DNA of 64,000 bases from Scatophagus argus. Taxonomy: Eukaryota; Chordata; Actinopteri; Scatophagidae. The position numbers and the translations under genes were made by a program. Under the pieces are notes generated by a model. The model had not been told where the DNA came from. It did no database searches and was given only the letters and a program-made list of their open reading frames with translations. Positions 11,301 through 22,100 of the stretch are shown piece by piece. The first letter of the stretch is position 1, and each line of letters opens with the position of its first letter. Location of the stretch: the NCBI RefSeq assembly GCF_020382885.2, contig NC_058499.1:2716001-2780000 (forward strand). Direction: 5' to 3'.

Positions 11301-12204
11301 TAATTTGACACGAAGTGCTCTCCAACATGCAGAGGACTTTATGGGGACATTTGTAGTATGAGTATTTCTAAGGTGTCAAGTGTTCAGTGAATGTTTATGG
11401 ACAGATAGTGGGATGCATTTTCTATGTCTTCCTTGTAGGACCTGGTGCCAGCAGCAGCCCCTGCTCAGAGACCTACCGTGGACCCAGCGCTAACTCTGAG
11501 TCTGAAGTCAAGTCTATTGTAGACTTTGTGAAGTCCCATGGTAATATCAAGGCCTTCGTCTCCATCCACTCCTACTCCCAGATGCTTCTGTACCCCTACG
11601 GCTACACCACGACTCCAGTCAAGGACCAGGCAGAGCTGGTAAAATCCCTCTCTTTGCTCTTTGCTTGCTTTATGAAGAACTTTCTTACTTTTCAAGTTCA
11701 TATGTCATCATGGTAATGTCTTCCCACAGCACAATCTGGCTCAGAAGGCCATCACTGACTTGGCCTCCATGTATGGTACTCGCTACAGATTCGGCAGCAT
11801 CATCAACACCATCTGTAAGTTTCAGCAAGAATCACTGCTGATTGTCCCCTTGTGTACTCACTGGCATGAGTAAATGTCATATTTCCTTATGCTTTCTTGT
11901 CAAATAATGATGATGACAATCTCATTTTCAAACCTCAATGCTGAGGAGAAACAATATACCATATAGCTGATAATCATATCAACATTACTCCTGATCCACA
12001 CCTGTTTCTACTGCAGACCAAGCTAGCGGTGGCACCATTGACTGGACCTACAATCAGGGCATCAAGTACTCCTACTCCTTTGAGCTGAGGGACACCGGCC
12101 GCTATGGCTTCATCCTGCCGGCCAATCAGATCATCCCCACCGCCCAGGAGACTTGGCTGGCTCTGATGGCCATCATGGATCACACCTTTAAGAACCCTTA
12201 CTAA
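8380..12204 (+). CDS. cpa1: carboxypeptidase A1-like zinc protease, copy B
   Basis: Tandem duplicate of the upstream gene. Coding exons: 8380-8447, 9084-9165, 9263-9397, 9533-9637, 10153-10254, 10366-10467, 10577-10687, 10976-11066, 11439-11638, 11730-11814, 12017-12204; 422 residues, with all splice phases matching copy A. All zinc and catalytic residues are present (His182, Glu185, His309, Arg240, Asn257, Arg258, Tyr361, Glu383). It differs from copy A at 11 positions: L30V, D121N, E266G, R323T, A326V, F347Y, T352R, D358N, T366G, V368I and T381S (copy A residue first). At 368 it carries the Ile typical of CPA1/CPA2 (position 255, bovine numbering). At 381 (position 268) it has Ser where human CPA1 has Thr and CPA2 has Ala. 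Both copies look functional. Stop TAA at 12202-12204. Confidence 0.9.
8560..9040. other. extra DNA in copy B intron 1
   Basis: Copy A intron 1 is 158 bases and copy B intron 1 is 636. The additional DNA has no counterpart in copy A. It contains an 87-codon open frame (8767-9030) that matches no family I recognise. No terminal repeats or target-site duplication were found, so I leave its origin open. Confidence 0.6.
9871..9931. repeat. 61-base hairpin insert specific to copy B
   Basis: Present in copy B intron 4 and absent from copy A at 3105. It contains a perfect 13-bp inverted repeat, ATTAGTTGCAGGG at 9872-9884 and its complement at 9894-9906, with a 9-base loop. The hexamer AAATCA occurs immediately before (9865-9870) and at the end (9926-9931), as a target-site duplication would. 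Confidence 0.7.
9980..10011. repeat. (ATCC)n microsatellite
   Basis: About 8 units of ATCC in copy B intron 4, the shorter counterpart of the tract at 3158-3220. Confidence 0.95.
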
Positions 12205-13512
12205 TGTGTGTTTGTGTGTGTGTGTGTGCACAAGTGGAAATCCCTTTTAAATGTTGTCATCATCATCATCATCATCACTGTACTTCATTTTACAGCAAGT
12301 AAAAACCCCAAACAGACAAATAAATGACAACACTGGAAAACTGCACTTTTGATTCATTTGTGACTTTAAGGCCTTTTAAACTGGATGCACGTTGGACACA
12401 TTTATGCTCATACATTTTAGGTTTTATTTGACATTAATTTACAAACACAATCATCTGATTGAATCATTAATGAGACTAATGGCGATGACAACTTAAGGCT
12501 GCACAGTAAATCCACATTTTGCTTTAAATGCAAGAATGTGGGAGTGTATTGAGGAAAACTGACCAATAAGCATACAACAAATAACTGCCACGCCAACAAA
12601 AGAAAAGGCCACAAATTAGCAATACTGTTTTTCAAATGCATGTGGTGGTACTAAAGTCCTGCTTTTAATGTGGTTACATCCACGAAAAAACATGCTCATT
12701 TCATTCCTTAAGTGACTGCTTTAGTGATATGACGAGTCTATTTGTGTTAAGACTTCAAGTAATCACACACTCACACACAAAGAAAATCACAGTCAAGTAA
12801 CAGCACAAACAGACATGAAGGCCGTTGATGCATCGTCAGTTTGGAAATCACAATAAGACATCGTGACAACATGGAGAAAATTACAAAAATACAACACAGC
12901 TTTTTCTCAATTTTACCAAGTGAACCGAGCTGTGTAACATCATTCATATAAATTACATCTCATTGCGAGACACAGATTTCCAGCATATCCTTCATGGCAA
13001 ATCAGCATTCAATTATTCAGTTCGCTGCAAGTTAAAGTCACTCCGTCAATAAATGCCACTTATTTGGTGGCTTCATCAGGTGGAGGAAATCATAATGGAT
13101 GAGAATTGTGTTATGAAACTCTGAGTGCAAAAAAAGATCCATTCATCAGTTTTCAGATTCACAGATGAGGCACTGTGCAAACATTCAAATACAGACCATT
13201 TATTAAATATATCTTCAGCAAAAACAGAAGCGCACAGCATGACAATGATAACCATGGAGTCTGAAATTAGATGCTCTGCTCTGCTCCTATGGTTTGATTT
13301 ATTTGTAAAATTTCATACTGTTGTTGGGAGTTCAAATTCATTTTGTCACTGTATTTGTGTAGTGTTAATTACTTTCTCAGTCAGACAGACTGGGACCAAA
13401 GTGCGTTTCTTTGCAGCTGTGGAGTGGGGAAATGTCAGCTGACATACACGGACTTTCTGTCGGAGGTCAGTTTGTTTGTGTGTCTGTGTGGTTGGAGTGG
13501 GGGCGGGTGGTT
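12205..13512. other. intergenic DNA between carboxypeptidase copy B and cep41
   Basis: The two genes converge here. The first part is the copy B 3' UTR, with a short TG run at 12213-12228, and unit 2 ends near 12560. The rest is AT-rich and should hold the cep41 3' UTR. Minus-strand AATAAA hexamers occur at 13298-13303 and 13199-13204 and are candidate cep41 polyadenylation signals; one at 13512-13517 overlaps the stop codon and is less likely. No other gene was seen. Confidence 0.6.
12319..12324 (+). terminator. polyadenylation signal, copy B
   Basis: AATAAA 115 bases after the stop codon, in the same sequence context as the copy A signal. Confidence 0.7.
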
Positions 13513-16500
13513 TTATTTCCAGGGTCTACTGCTCTGAACCCTGGCGCTGTCCCTCCCAGCTGTGGAGGAACTCTGTCGGCTCCGAGCGCTGGACGCTTTG
13601 GACTGCGAGCTGCTGGTCGACATGCGGCTGGACATGCGGCCTGCAGCCAACACACGAGCAGCAGCAAGTTAGTTTGTGCACTTAGATTTTGATTCATGAT
13701 TTCAGCCTGCCCGATAACAGAATTTCAAGCCTAAATTAGCAAGCATAAATCAACGCTCTAATTTTCTAACTGGAAAATGGAATTGTGAGTTCCCGACAGT
13801 GTGGTCTTACTGTTGGAGTTACTGGGGGTGAAGATCTCCTCCAGCTGCTCCTGGAGCTTGGTGAGCTCGTCTGATGTAAACCTCCACCTCTTCTCAGCCG
13901 CCTGTGACGGCTGCGGCGGCGCAGAGCTCTTCTTCCCCGTCGATGACGAGGGAGAGGACAGGCACGAGGTCGGGATGCAGCCCGTCGTCATCCCTTCCGG
14001 AAATTTCTGAGCGATGACCTTGAGACCTGAGAGGGCAGCGCAGTGCAGTGATAACCCTTTTCAAACACAACCTACTGGCTTTAGATATATTCTTTATTTC
14101 TTCTTTTTTTTACTTACTTACTTTATGTACGTTGACATTATAGATGAACTGAATACATATTGCATGATTTGACTAATGTTAACTTAAAACTTTAATTTCA
14201 CCCTAAATTTCAGTAGATTTCTTGTTAACTTTTGCTTAATGATAAATGTAAGGATTTTAGACTGTCTTAAGATATGAATAAACAGCTAACTAAAACGAAT
14301 GGATAAATGGCTCACTGAGTACACAGTTAAAGTAAGTATTTCACGTCCGATAGTTTTTTAGTTTCCCATGATCCCATGCTAATACATCATCAGACTATGG
14401 CTTTTGCTTTCGTTGCTTTGACTTTGATTAATGGCAGATATTAGATACTGTGTGTTAAAAATCCTTTATCGGCATACTCCACCACTGGCTACTGGCTTTG
14501 GCGTCACTCCACTCACGCCAGCTCCAACCACACAGCAGTGGAAAACAGTACAGGACACATGAGACGCCACCTTCACAGCAGATAAGAATACTTTCAATGG
14601 AAGCAGGCCAGACAATTTGAAGCGATATTTTACCTCCAGACAGCATGAAGAGATTCTCAAACCCTCGTTCACACATGATGGTGGCTGCCTGGCTGGCGAT
14701 TCTCTCATCTTCATCGTACACGATGATGATCTTCCCTGCTGCATTTTTCTACAGTTTATGGGTTAAGTTCAGTCAAGTCAGTTGCAGGTCTAACTGTGTT
14801 TCCAAAAGTGTTGACTTTGTCACGTAACAAAAAAAGCCCCAACTGCACAGGTAAACGTTTTGAAGGATACGTATTCCAGCACTTCTTTGGTGTAGGGGTT
14901 CATTGTTCGCGACAGTCTGGCGATGGGGAAACTGTTTGCTGTCGGAGAGAGGGATGATTAGAACAATAGATGTTTTTGGCAGAAGAAGGCTGATGACGTA
15001 CCGTCACGCTGTTGTCGCGTACCGCTGATGATGTGGCAGCAGTCGTACTGGTCCTGGTCCCGTACGTCCAGCAGCAGGTAGGGGCAGTCGGGGTAAGGCC
15101 TGTCAGCTGGCTCAGTGCTGACCACTGACTCATTATTCATCTTCTCATTGTTCCTGTCGAGGTTCAACTCCCCCACACCACTAATAACACTGGAAGCAAG
15201 AAAAGGTTAGAGGCTGCAGTAAAGGCTTATATATAAATGTATTGTTGAAAGCCATTTAATTAAATCATCTTTTTAATTTTTTGGCCTTTTTGGTATTTAT
15301 TCTTAATTCTTTCTATTTCTATCTGACCTTTTGACTACTAAGATATGCTAACAGTGGTTAAAAGTCAGCAGTTTCATGACAAATACCAGATGAAGCTTTT
15401 GTTCAGAAGCAATTGTTCAGTGGTATTCATGTTAAGTTAAAACATAATAACTTTAATGAATTTTTAATAAATAATAATTTTATAAAAATGTTTTTTAAGA
15501 GTGTAAGCCATACAGTGTGAAATATAATTATTGTAGCTTTAAGTCTAATGCAGGGCAGCCCACCATGCGCTCTCACTGAGGCCCAGTTTTCTGATGTCCT
15601 TCACAGTCATTGATGATTCAGTACAGAGCAGCACTCATTTTGGCACATTCTGAACCGGTTCACGTGAAACCAGAGCCCAGAGGAAAACGACTCGATGCAG
15701 CAAACTGCTGTCCCCTTGTGTACGTTTGCCCCAGAGCTGCCCTAATTTCTCTCTCCATCTGTCCTCCCCACAAGGTGGAGGTGACCTAAAAGCTCTGCCT
15801 CTGCAGAGGCCTCGTCTTTGTCCCCCCGGAGAGAGAACAGATAGAGTTACACTCCTGGGGTTCCTGCTCAGGCTGGAGGGGGGAAGAGGACGCAGGTGAG
15901 ACGATGAGATCTTAATGTGCGATACACAGGAGCGTGGGGGTGTGTGACAGTCAAATGTCTTGAGGGACAACACACAGACACGGTGGGCGTGGGGTCACAG
16001 GTGTGCTTGTGGTTAGGGGCTGTGATCGCTGGATGCTGGCTGTGACTGAGGGTGACTGTGTGCATGTATGCAACACAGCAATGGGGTGAAAAAGTCTGAC
16101 AGTCTTTCCAAAGTGTGAGTAATACGGTGAGTGTGTACAGTCTGAGGGATGCAGTAAGGTTTTGCAGGCTGCTGTACAGTACCTCAGCAGTGTTGACCTG
16201 GCAGAGTAGCAGAGCTCCCTGTTGTCTCCTGAATCCTGATGATGTGAAGGAAGTGACGCCTGCGTGGAGCCGTTGGTGCGCTCAGAGAGACACTCTAAGT
16301 CCGCATCAGACACCACGGACAGACCGTCTGCAAATCAGTGGGAAAACAACTGACAGTCATCCACAGTACTGTTAGAAACTTAAAACATGTGACACAAGTA
16401 ATGTTAGTGGCCCAAGTTATATTTGTTATAAAATGCTAATGACTGATTTAGTATGAAGCTGGAGTGAATTAAGCTTCACAGTGTTACGTTACCTTCTGGG

Positions 16501-18319
16501 CCGTGTGATCCTCCGTCATCACTTTCATTCAGGTCTGACACGGAGGTCACCTGAAGTATCTGGTGTACAAAACAAATTTAGAAATCAAAGCTTGTAGAAG
16601 AATAAAAACTGCACAGGAACTGGAAATAGAATTGAAAAGAGAAATTCTATCCTGAAGACTGCAGACGATGAAAACAAACCAAGCTAAAGAATTCAGAGCT
16701 GAACTATTCACACAAGAAGTACGTCAATTATTATAAAAGCACTGTAAATGGATCATCTTTTCTAACTGCATTCATTCAGTCACTTCTGACAACAAATAAA
16801 AACAAAACAACAACAATAAACTGCTGGCTGGATTGCAAGACCGCCAAGAAATGAATATCACCGCTTACCAACTGCGCAAATGTTGTCACTTTTAGTCGCT
16901 TGAAGATTTCGTCTTTTCGATATCTGTAATCTGAAAAAAAAAGGAAAATAAATTTTAAAAAGAAAACAAATATTTCAATCTGAGAATGTTTCATTTCAGA
17001 AGGACTGTTCATGCTGGGGGTCAGAAGAATCTGTGATTTTGAAATCTAGTAAAACAACTGCAATAATTACTTCAGCCACTGCATGCAGTCGAGCAATCAG
17101 TATCACTTATCTCTGAGAACTCTGAGGACAAGGCAACACAAAATAACCACCGTCCAAAAATAACTTATTTAACTGAAATTCTCTGACTTACTTCTTTAAG
17201 TACACTGGCAAACAGAAAGGAGAAAGCCACAGAAAATAAAGTGCCAAGTTGGCAAATCTTCCCTTAAGTTTGCAGTTAATGGTTCTCATCCACATCACAT
17301 CATCACATCACATTGTTCACATTCATGCAGAATGGAAAGTGCTCACAAGAACAAGACAGACTGAACTAATGTCATGGCTCCAACAGTCGAGGGCAGCAGT
17401 CTAGCGGCCGGAGGGACAGAGGCATCATTCTGTACTTAGTCCGTCAAAAGTGTGATCTGAGTTATTATGCTGTATGTGTCCAGTGAAGTTTAGGGAAACA
17501 TTATCACAACATATTAACACCTCCTGCTCATTCAAGTTTACCTTTTCATTCTGACTATGTAACATCAAGTGCAAATGAAGTATGCTTTTCTACAGTGGCT
17601 GAATTTTAGAATGACACACAAAACATAAAACAAATGAGACTTATGAGCACATCAACAAATGTGCAAACTGCAGTGCAGAAAGATAATAAACCTGTGGATC
17701 TATTCTGATTCCTCTTCAAATGAGTTACTCACTTTTTTTAATCTCCTCCAGCTTTTCCATGTACTTTGTCAGGCTGCATCCTGTTATATAAAAATGACAT
17801 CCGTCATAAAAAGCCAAACAAAGCATTAAAATATTATTTCAAGCATAACAAACAGTATTAGTTTCTAACACTGTACGTGTTCGTGGACGAGATACCTGTA
17901 TCCAGCCTCGTTTTGACATGTTGGTACTTGACGTTTTTCGGTATCCTTTTTTTCATGTACTACAAGGAAAAGGCAACCATGGGTTTTCGTTAGCAGTATG
18001 AGAGAAAACAAAGACTGGGCAGCAAACGCTAACAGTAGTTAGGTTAGCCTGCAGGCATGGGAGCTTTTGCAAAGAGCTACCGGACAGTTTTATGATTCTT
18101 ACAGGTGCACCCTCGCTAATATGGTAATTCAACACTGATCATTGCTAAGTAGCTAGCTTGGTATGTTAACTGCATTTGTTTTTGTTGGCCCACGCTGTAT
18201 TGACAGTACACGATAGTATCGATAGTGCAATCTCAACACTTAGCAGGTGAATTAAATGTGTAATACTGTCATTTAACTAAAGTTACCTCCACATTGCCGA
18301 TGCTCCGATTGAGCGACAT
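13513..18319 (-). CDS. cep41: CEP41, centrosomal/ciliary rhodanese-domain protein
   Basis: Ortholog of human CEP41 (TSGA14), a centrosome and basal-body protein needed for tubulin glutamylation in cilia and mutated in Joubert syndrome. Coding exons from the start: 18287-18319, 17896-17959, 17733-17780, 16869-16930, 16493-16559, 16183-16327, 15023-15189, 14871-14938, 14634-14748, 13811-14026, 13513-13640; 370 residues (human 373), all phases closing. It begins [11 protein letters not shown] and ends RPWK before TAA, as the human protein ends KPWK. Conserved blocks include [16 protein letters not shown] (exon 4) and [14 protein letters not shown] (exon 9). The rhodanese-like domain spans about residues 172-268 ([16 protein letters not shown], then [16 protein letters not shown]). 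Tyr229-Asp230 occupy the place of the sulfur-carrying Cys, so the fold is not expected to act as a sulfurtransferase. A Ser/Arg-rich tail covers 329-370. It is head to head with poc1b. Confidence 0.95.
15190..16182 (-). other. cep41 intron 6
   Basis: The largest cep41 intron, 993 bases. It has TG/CA-rich stretches around 15950-16070 and no recognisable exon or element. Open frames on the minus strand here are interrupted and low in complexity. Confidence 0.6.
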
Positions 18320-19194
18320 CTTTTCAAACCGAAAATCCAAACATCAGTTTCCAAATGTAACAATCTCGGTGCTGATTTGTCAATGCTATTTCACGGACCA
18401 ATGAGAGTTGCCCATACTGCGTCACTTCGCCTGGAGAGGTTGCATATGATATGGATAGCTAGTTGCTTAGCAGCGGAAAATGCTCCACCTTTCGCAGTGC
18501 TGCATTCAGGGACGTAGAAATAACAACAAAGTTTTTGGATAACGACAATAAAAAGTGAATAAAGCAAGGTTCCTGGCTTGTTGGCAGGAGCTCGTTTGAG
18601 ATGTCGACACATTATACCCGGGATGGCTCTCAGTCACAAAACGTTTACTTAATATTTATGTTTTGATCTGTTCATTTTATGTTTATTTGATGCTTGGCGG
18701 ACCTCTCATTTCTAATCAGTATGCAGAACCTTTATTTGATGTAAGCTACAAAACATAATAATTTCAAAATAAGTTACCATTACCATTTACAACTTGGAAT
18801 TGGAATGTTTACAAAAATTGTATTTTCAAGTTTTGAATGGAATTTTCATGTCGCATCTACGAAAAACCTGTTTTTATATGTTTCATGAATGCAGCGCCAC
18901 TTTTTTCGTTGCTACAAGATGCAGCCACAAGTGGCTTGTTTTCTAGCTCTTAAAATAGCGGATGTTATTCGGCTGCTCGTGTAAGCATATTTAGAATTCA
19001 TAAGTTTAAAAGTCAACCGGGTTGGCCAAAAGTCTGTCTAACAGAACACCGTTTTATCTGAGTTCGACAGGTCAGGTCTGAAACAGTTGCCGAAGGCGCA
19101 CTGTTTGACAGTCATGAAAGTAGCGTTAACCCACAGCGGTGGGGCGGTTCAGCTTTCCCTCTGACAACATTAGCTCCTCGAGCAAATGCCCACC
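18320..19194. promoter_or_regulatory. divergent cep41/poc1b promoter region
   Basis: 875 bases separate the two start codons, which point away from each other. On the cep41 side are CCAAT at 18398-18402 and an X-box-like motif at 18462-18474. On the poc1b side there is a GC-box-like GGGGCGG at 19141-19147. No TATA box was seen near either start, typical of housekeeping or ciliary genes. Whether one nucleosome-free region drives both genes is an inference from the short distance and shared function. Confidence 0.65.
18462..18474 (+). promoter_or_regulatory. RFX X-box-like motif
   Basis: GTTGCTTAGCAGC differs at two positions from the RFX-type site GTTGCCTAGCAAC and keeps the half-site, 3-base gap, half-site palindrome. 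It lies 143 bases upstream of the cep41 start codon, the range typical of X-boxes in ciliary genes. Binding is inferred. Confidence 0.45.
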
Positions 19195-22100
19195 ATGGCG
19201 TCTGTTTTGGTAAGTTTATTTGTTAACACTTTCGTAAAGGCTAATGAGCCGTAGTGATTACTTTTATAACATACAACTGGTGCTAATGGTAGCTGAGTCG
19301 GCGAGTTTGCTAGCTGCGTCTCTGCTAAGAGGATTTGGTGAGTGGGGCTGTCATACTCACCTATTAAATCATTTCAGCACAGTAGATTTGCTTATCGGTC
19401 AATACTGTCTTTAAGGTCTGAAAGATATTTGTTCAACTAATGTTTCTTCACAGCTTTCCATAAACACAACCATGTTTGGTGTGTCGATGCAGGCAGCGTC
19501 CCCATGGGGGGAGTTCCGGCCAGGCCCTCCTGCTGGAAACACAACAGTTGTCCTCCGCCCAGACTTCAATCTATAGAGCTCTTAAACTGTTGTTTTTTTC
19601 TGCGTTCACTCAACAGTGCTCTGCACCCTTTCACTCAAAGTGAAATGAGTCAAACATTGTGGATGGACAGTTAGAAAGGCTCACCATCCTCTATGACTGT
19701 GCCATAGGAACATTTGACTAACAGGGCATTCTTTTTATTGCAGGAGGACCCGACTTTAGAGAGACACTTCAAGGAGCATAAAGGTGCCGTCACCTGTACA
19801 GACTTCAGCCCAAACCGCAAACAGCTGGGTAATTTCTCCTGCCACTACAAGCTTTACAAATTCACAGGTGCTATTCAAGTGTTCAGGTGTTGTGGTCAGA
19901 ATAGACTCTTCTCTCATATGAGACATGATTAAAGACAAACAATACAAACTGAGCTCACTTTATTCACTGTAATAACCTCTTGAAACACCAGCTATTCAAT
20001 CTAATGCAATTGTCCAACAGGAAATCTGTCCTGTTCATTAAAAGACTTTATCCATTCGTCTTTCTTTTGTCTCCTTTTAGCCTCGGGTTCAGTGGATAAA
20101 AGCCTGATGATCTGGAATCTGGCTCCAAAAGCGAGGGCTTTCCGCTTTGTAGGACACCAAGACATCATAACTGGGGCGCAGTTCTCCCCCTCTGGAAACC
20201 TGGTGGCCACTTCCTCTAAAGACCGCACTGTGCGACTGTGGACACCTACTATGTAGGCTCATTCTCTGTTGCCTCTGTTGTCTCTTTGTTTAATAAGTAT
20301 GACAAGTGGGTCATAATTTGAAATGTGAAACGAAATGATTTGTGGGTTTATATACTGGAAACTTAACTATGGCACTGGCAAGATGGTCACACATACCGTG
20401 CGAGCTGAGGCTGGGTTACACATCACTTGTATATGTTGTAATGTACCACAGAAAAGGAGAGTCAACAGTTTTCAAAGCCCACACAGCGGCTGTGCGCAGC
20501 GTTTCTTTCTCCCACGATGGCCAGAGACTGGTGACAGCGTCTGACGACAAGTCTGTCAAAGTGTGGAGCGTTCACCGCCAGTGCTTCGTCTACTCTCTCA
20601 ACCAGCACACCAACTGGGTGCGCTGTGCCAGGTACCCAGCAGCTGCACATACTCAGTAGCTTCCCGTGCTGTAGTCCTTTTTAAATATTTGGAGGTGGAT
20701 TACTGAGTGAGATAAAATTCAGTGGCTAATCTTCCCTTTTTGCCTGTTGGCAGATTTTCTCCAGATGGGCGGCTCGTAGCTTCCTGTGGAGACGATCGCA
20801 CTGTCCGGCTCTGGGACACGTCCACCAAACACTGCATCAACTGCTTCACTGACTATGGAGGGTAAGTCCTAAAACAGCTTGGTTTCATGTCCTGTTATTC
20901 TTCATCTTTCCATCCTGATTCCAGATCAAAGACCAAAACCTCAACCCCCTAAAATTCGAAATCCATATAAATTTAGTTTAGTCTTTACTTTGTCTGTCCC
21001 ATGGATGTCATTATTGTGCACTATTTACAAAACAAATGGCAAGTCAGCTGCAAGTCACTGACTGTACTAAGTGTTTTTGCTGCTCCAGATCAGCAACATG
21101 TGTTGATTTCAACTCAAGCGGCACCTGTATTGCATCCTCCGGAGCTGACAGTTCGCTGAAAATCTGGGATCTGCGAACCAACAAGCTGATTCAGCATTAT
21201 CAAGGTACATCAAAATGTGACAGTATAATACAAATATATTCAATTTGGATTATTTGAATTGCTGTCGGCATGTTTTTGTGTGCAAGCTTTATTTTTGTAC
21301 CTTTTGGACCAGTCCACAGTGCAGGAATCAACAGCTTTTCCTTCCATCCGTCCAACAACTACCTGATCAGTGGCTCCAGTGACAGCACTGTTAAGATCCT
21401 TGACCTGCTGGAGGGACGCCTCATTTACACCCTCCATGGGCACAAGGTGATGCACCTGTACAGCCCAGTTCAGCCCCAGACTTCAGACTTCGTAGGCAGT
21501 CTGGGCAGAGTCATTCCAGTTCCGATGTTACCCTTTGGTTAGTACTTGTTGCCTTTTTTTTAAAATTCTCTTACATTTCTTTGTTTTTCAGGGGGCTGTA
21601 AATACTGTGGCCTTTTCCAGGGCTGGAGATCTCTTTGCCTCAGGGGGAGCTGATGGGCAGGTTGGTGTTTCATGGCAACATAAAGACCCTCGTACTCTCA
21701 CACTCTTACGCTTTGACTTTCCTTTTAGTAGAAGGTAGTAGAAGTTGTGTCCCGCTGTCCCGTAGGTGCTGCTGTGGAGGACAAACTTTGACACCAAATC
21801 CTACCAGGATGTCCTGCAGCAGCACAGTCGCAGGTCCACTCCGGATCCCCCACCCCATGTGACTGACATCCACCCCAGAGGACCCCACCTTCACCGGCCG
21901 CAGCCCACAGACATTCAGGTCTCTTTAGTTTTACCAAACTTCAACTTCCAAGTTAGTCAAGGCTGTGCTGAATTCTGTTTAGAATAATTAGGTGCTGGCA
22001 TCAGCATTTCTGAAATCACAATAATATTGTAGATTAACTGTCTGTTTTTGCAAACCACGGTAACAACATCAGGCCCTCTGAACACATTAAGGTACCGCAC

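Larger units (their letters stand above)
7140..12560. repeat. tandem duplication unit 2 (carries carboxypeptidase copy B)
   Basis: Second copy of the duplication, in the same orientation. Compared with unit 1 it lacks about 390 bases of 3' flank (between the positions matching 6550 and 6935), the Tc1-like remnant and the 568-base intron 4 block. It gains roughly 480 bases in intron 1 and a 61-base hairpin insert at 9871-9931. Exons 2-8 and their introns are nearly identical to unit 1, while introns 1, 8 (3' part), 9 and 10 are clearly diverged. Confidence 0.85.
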
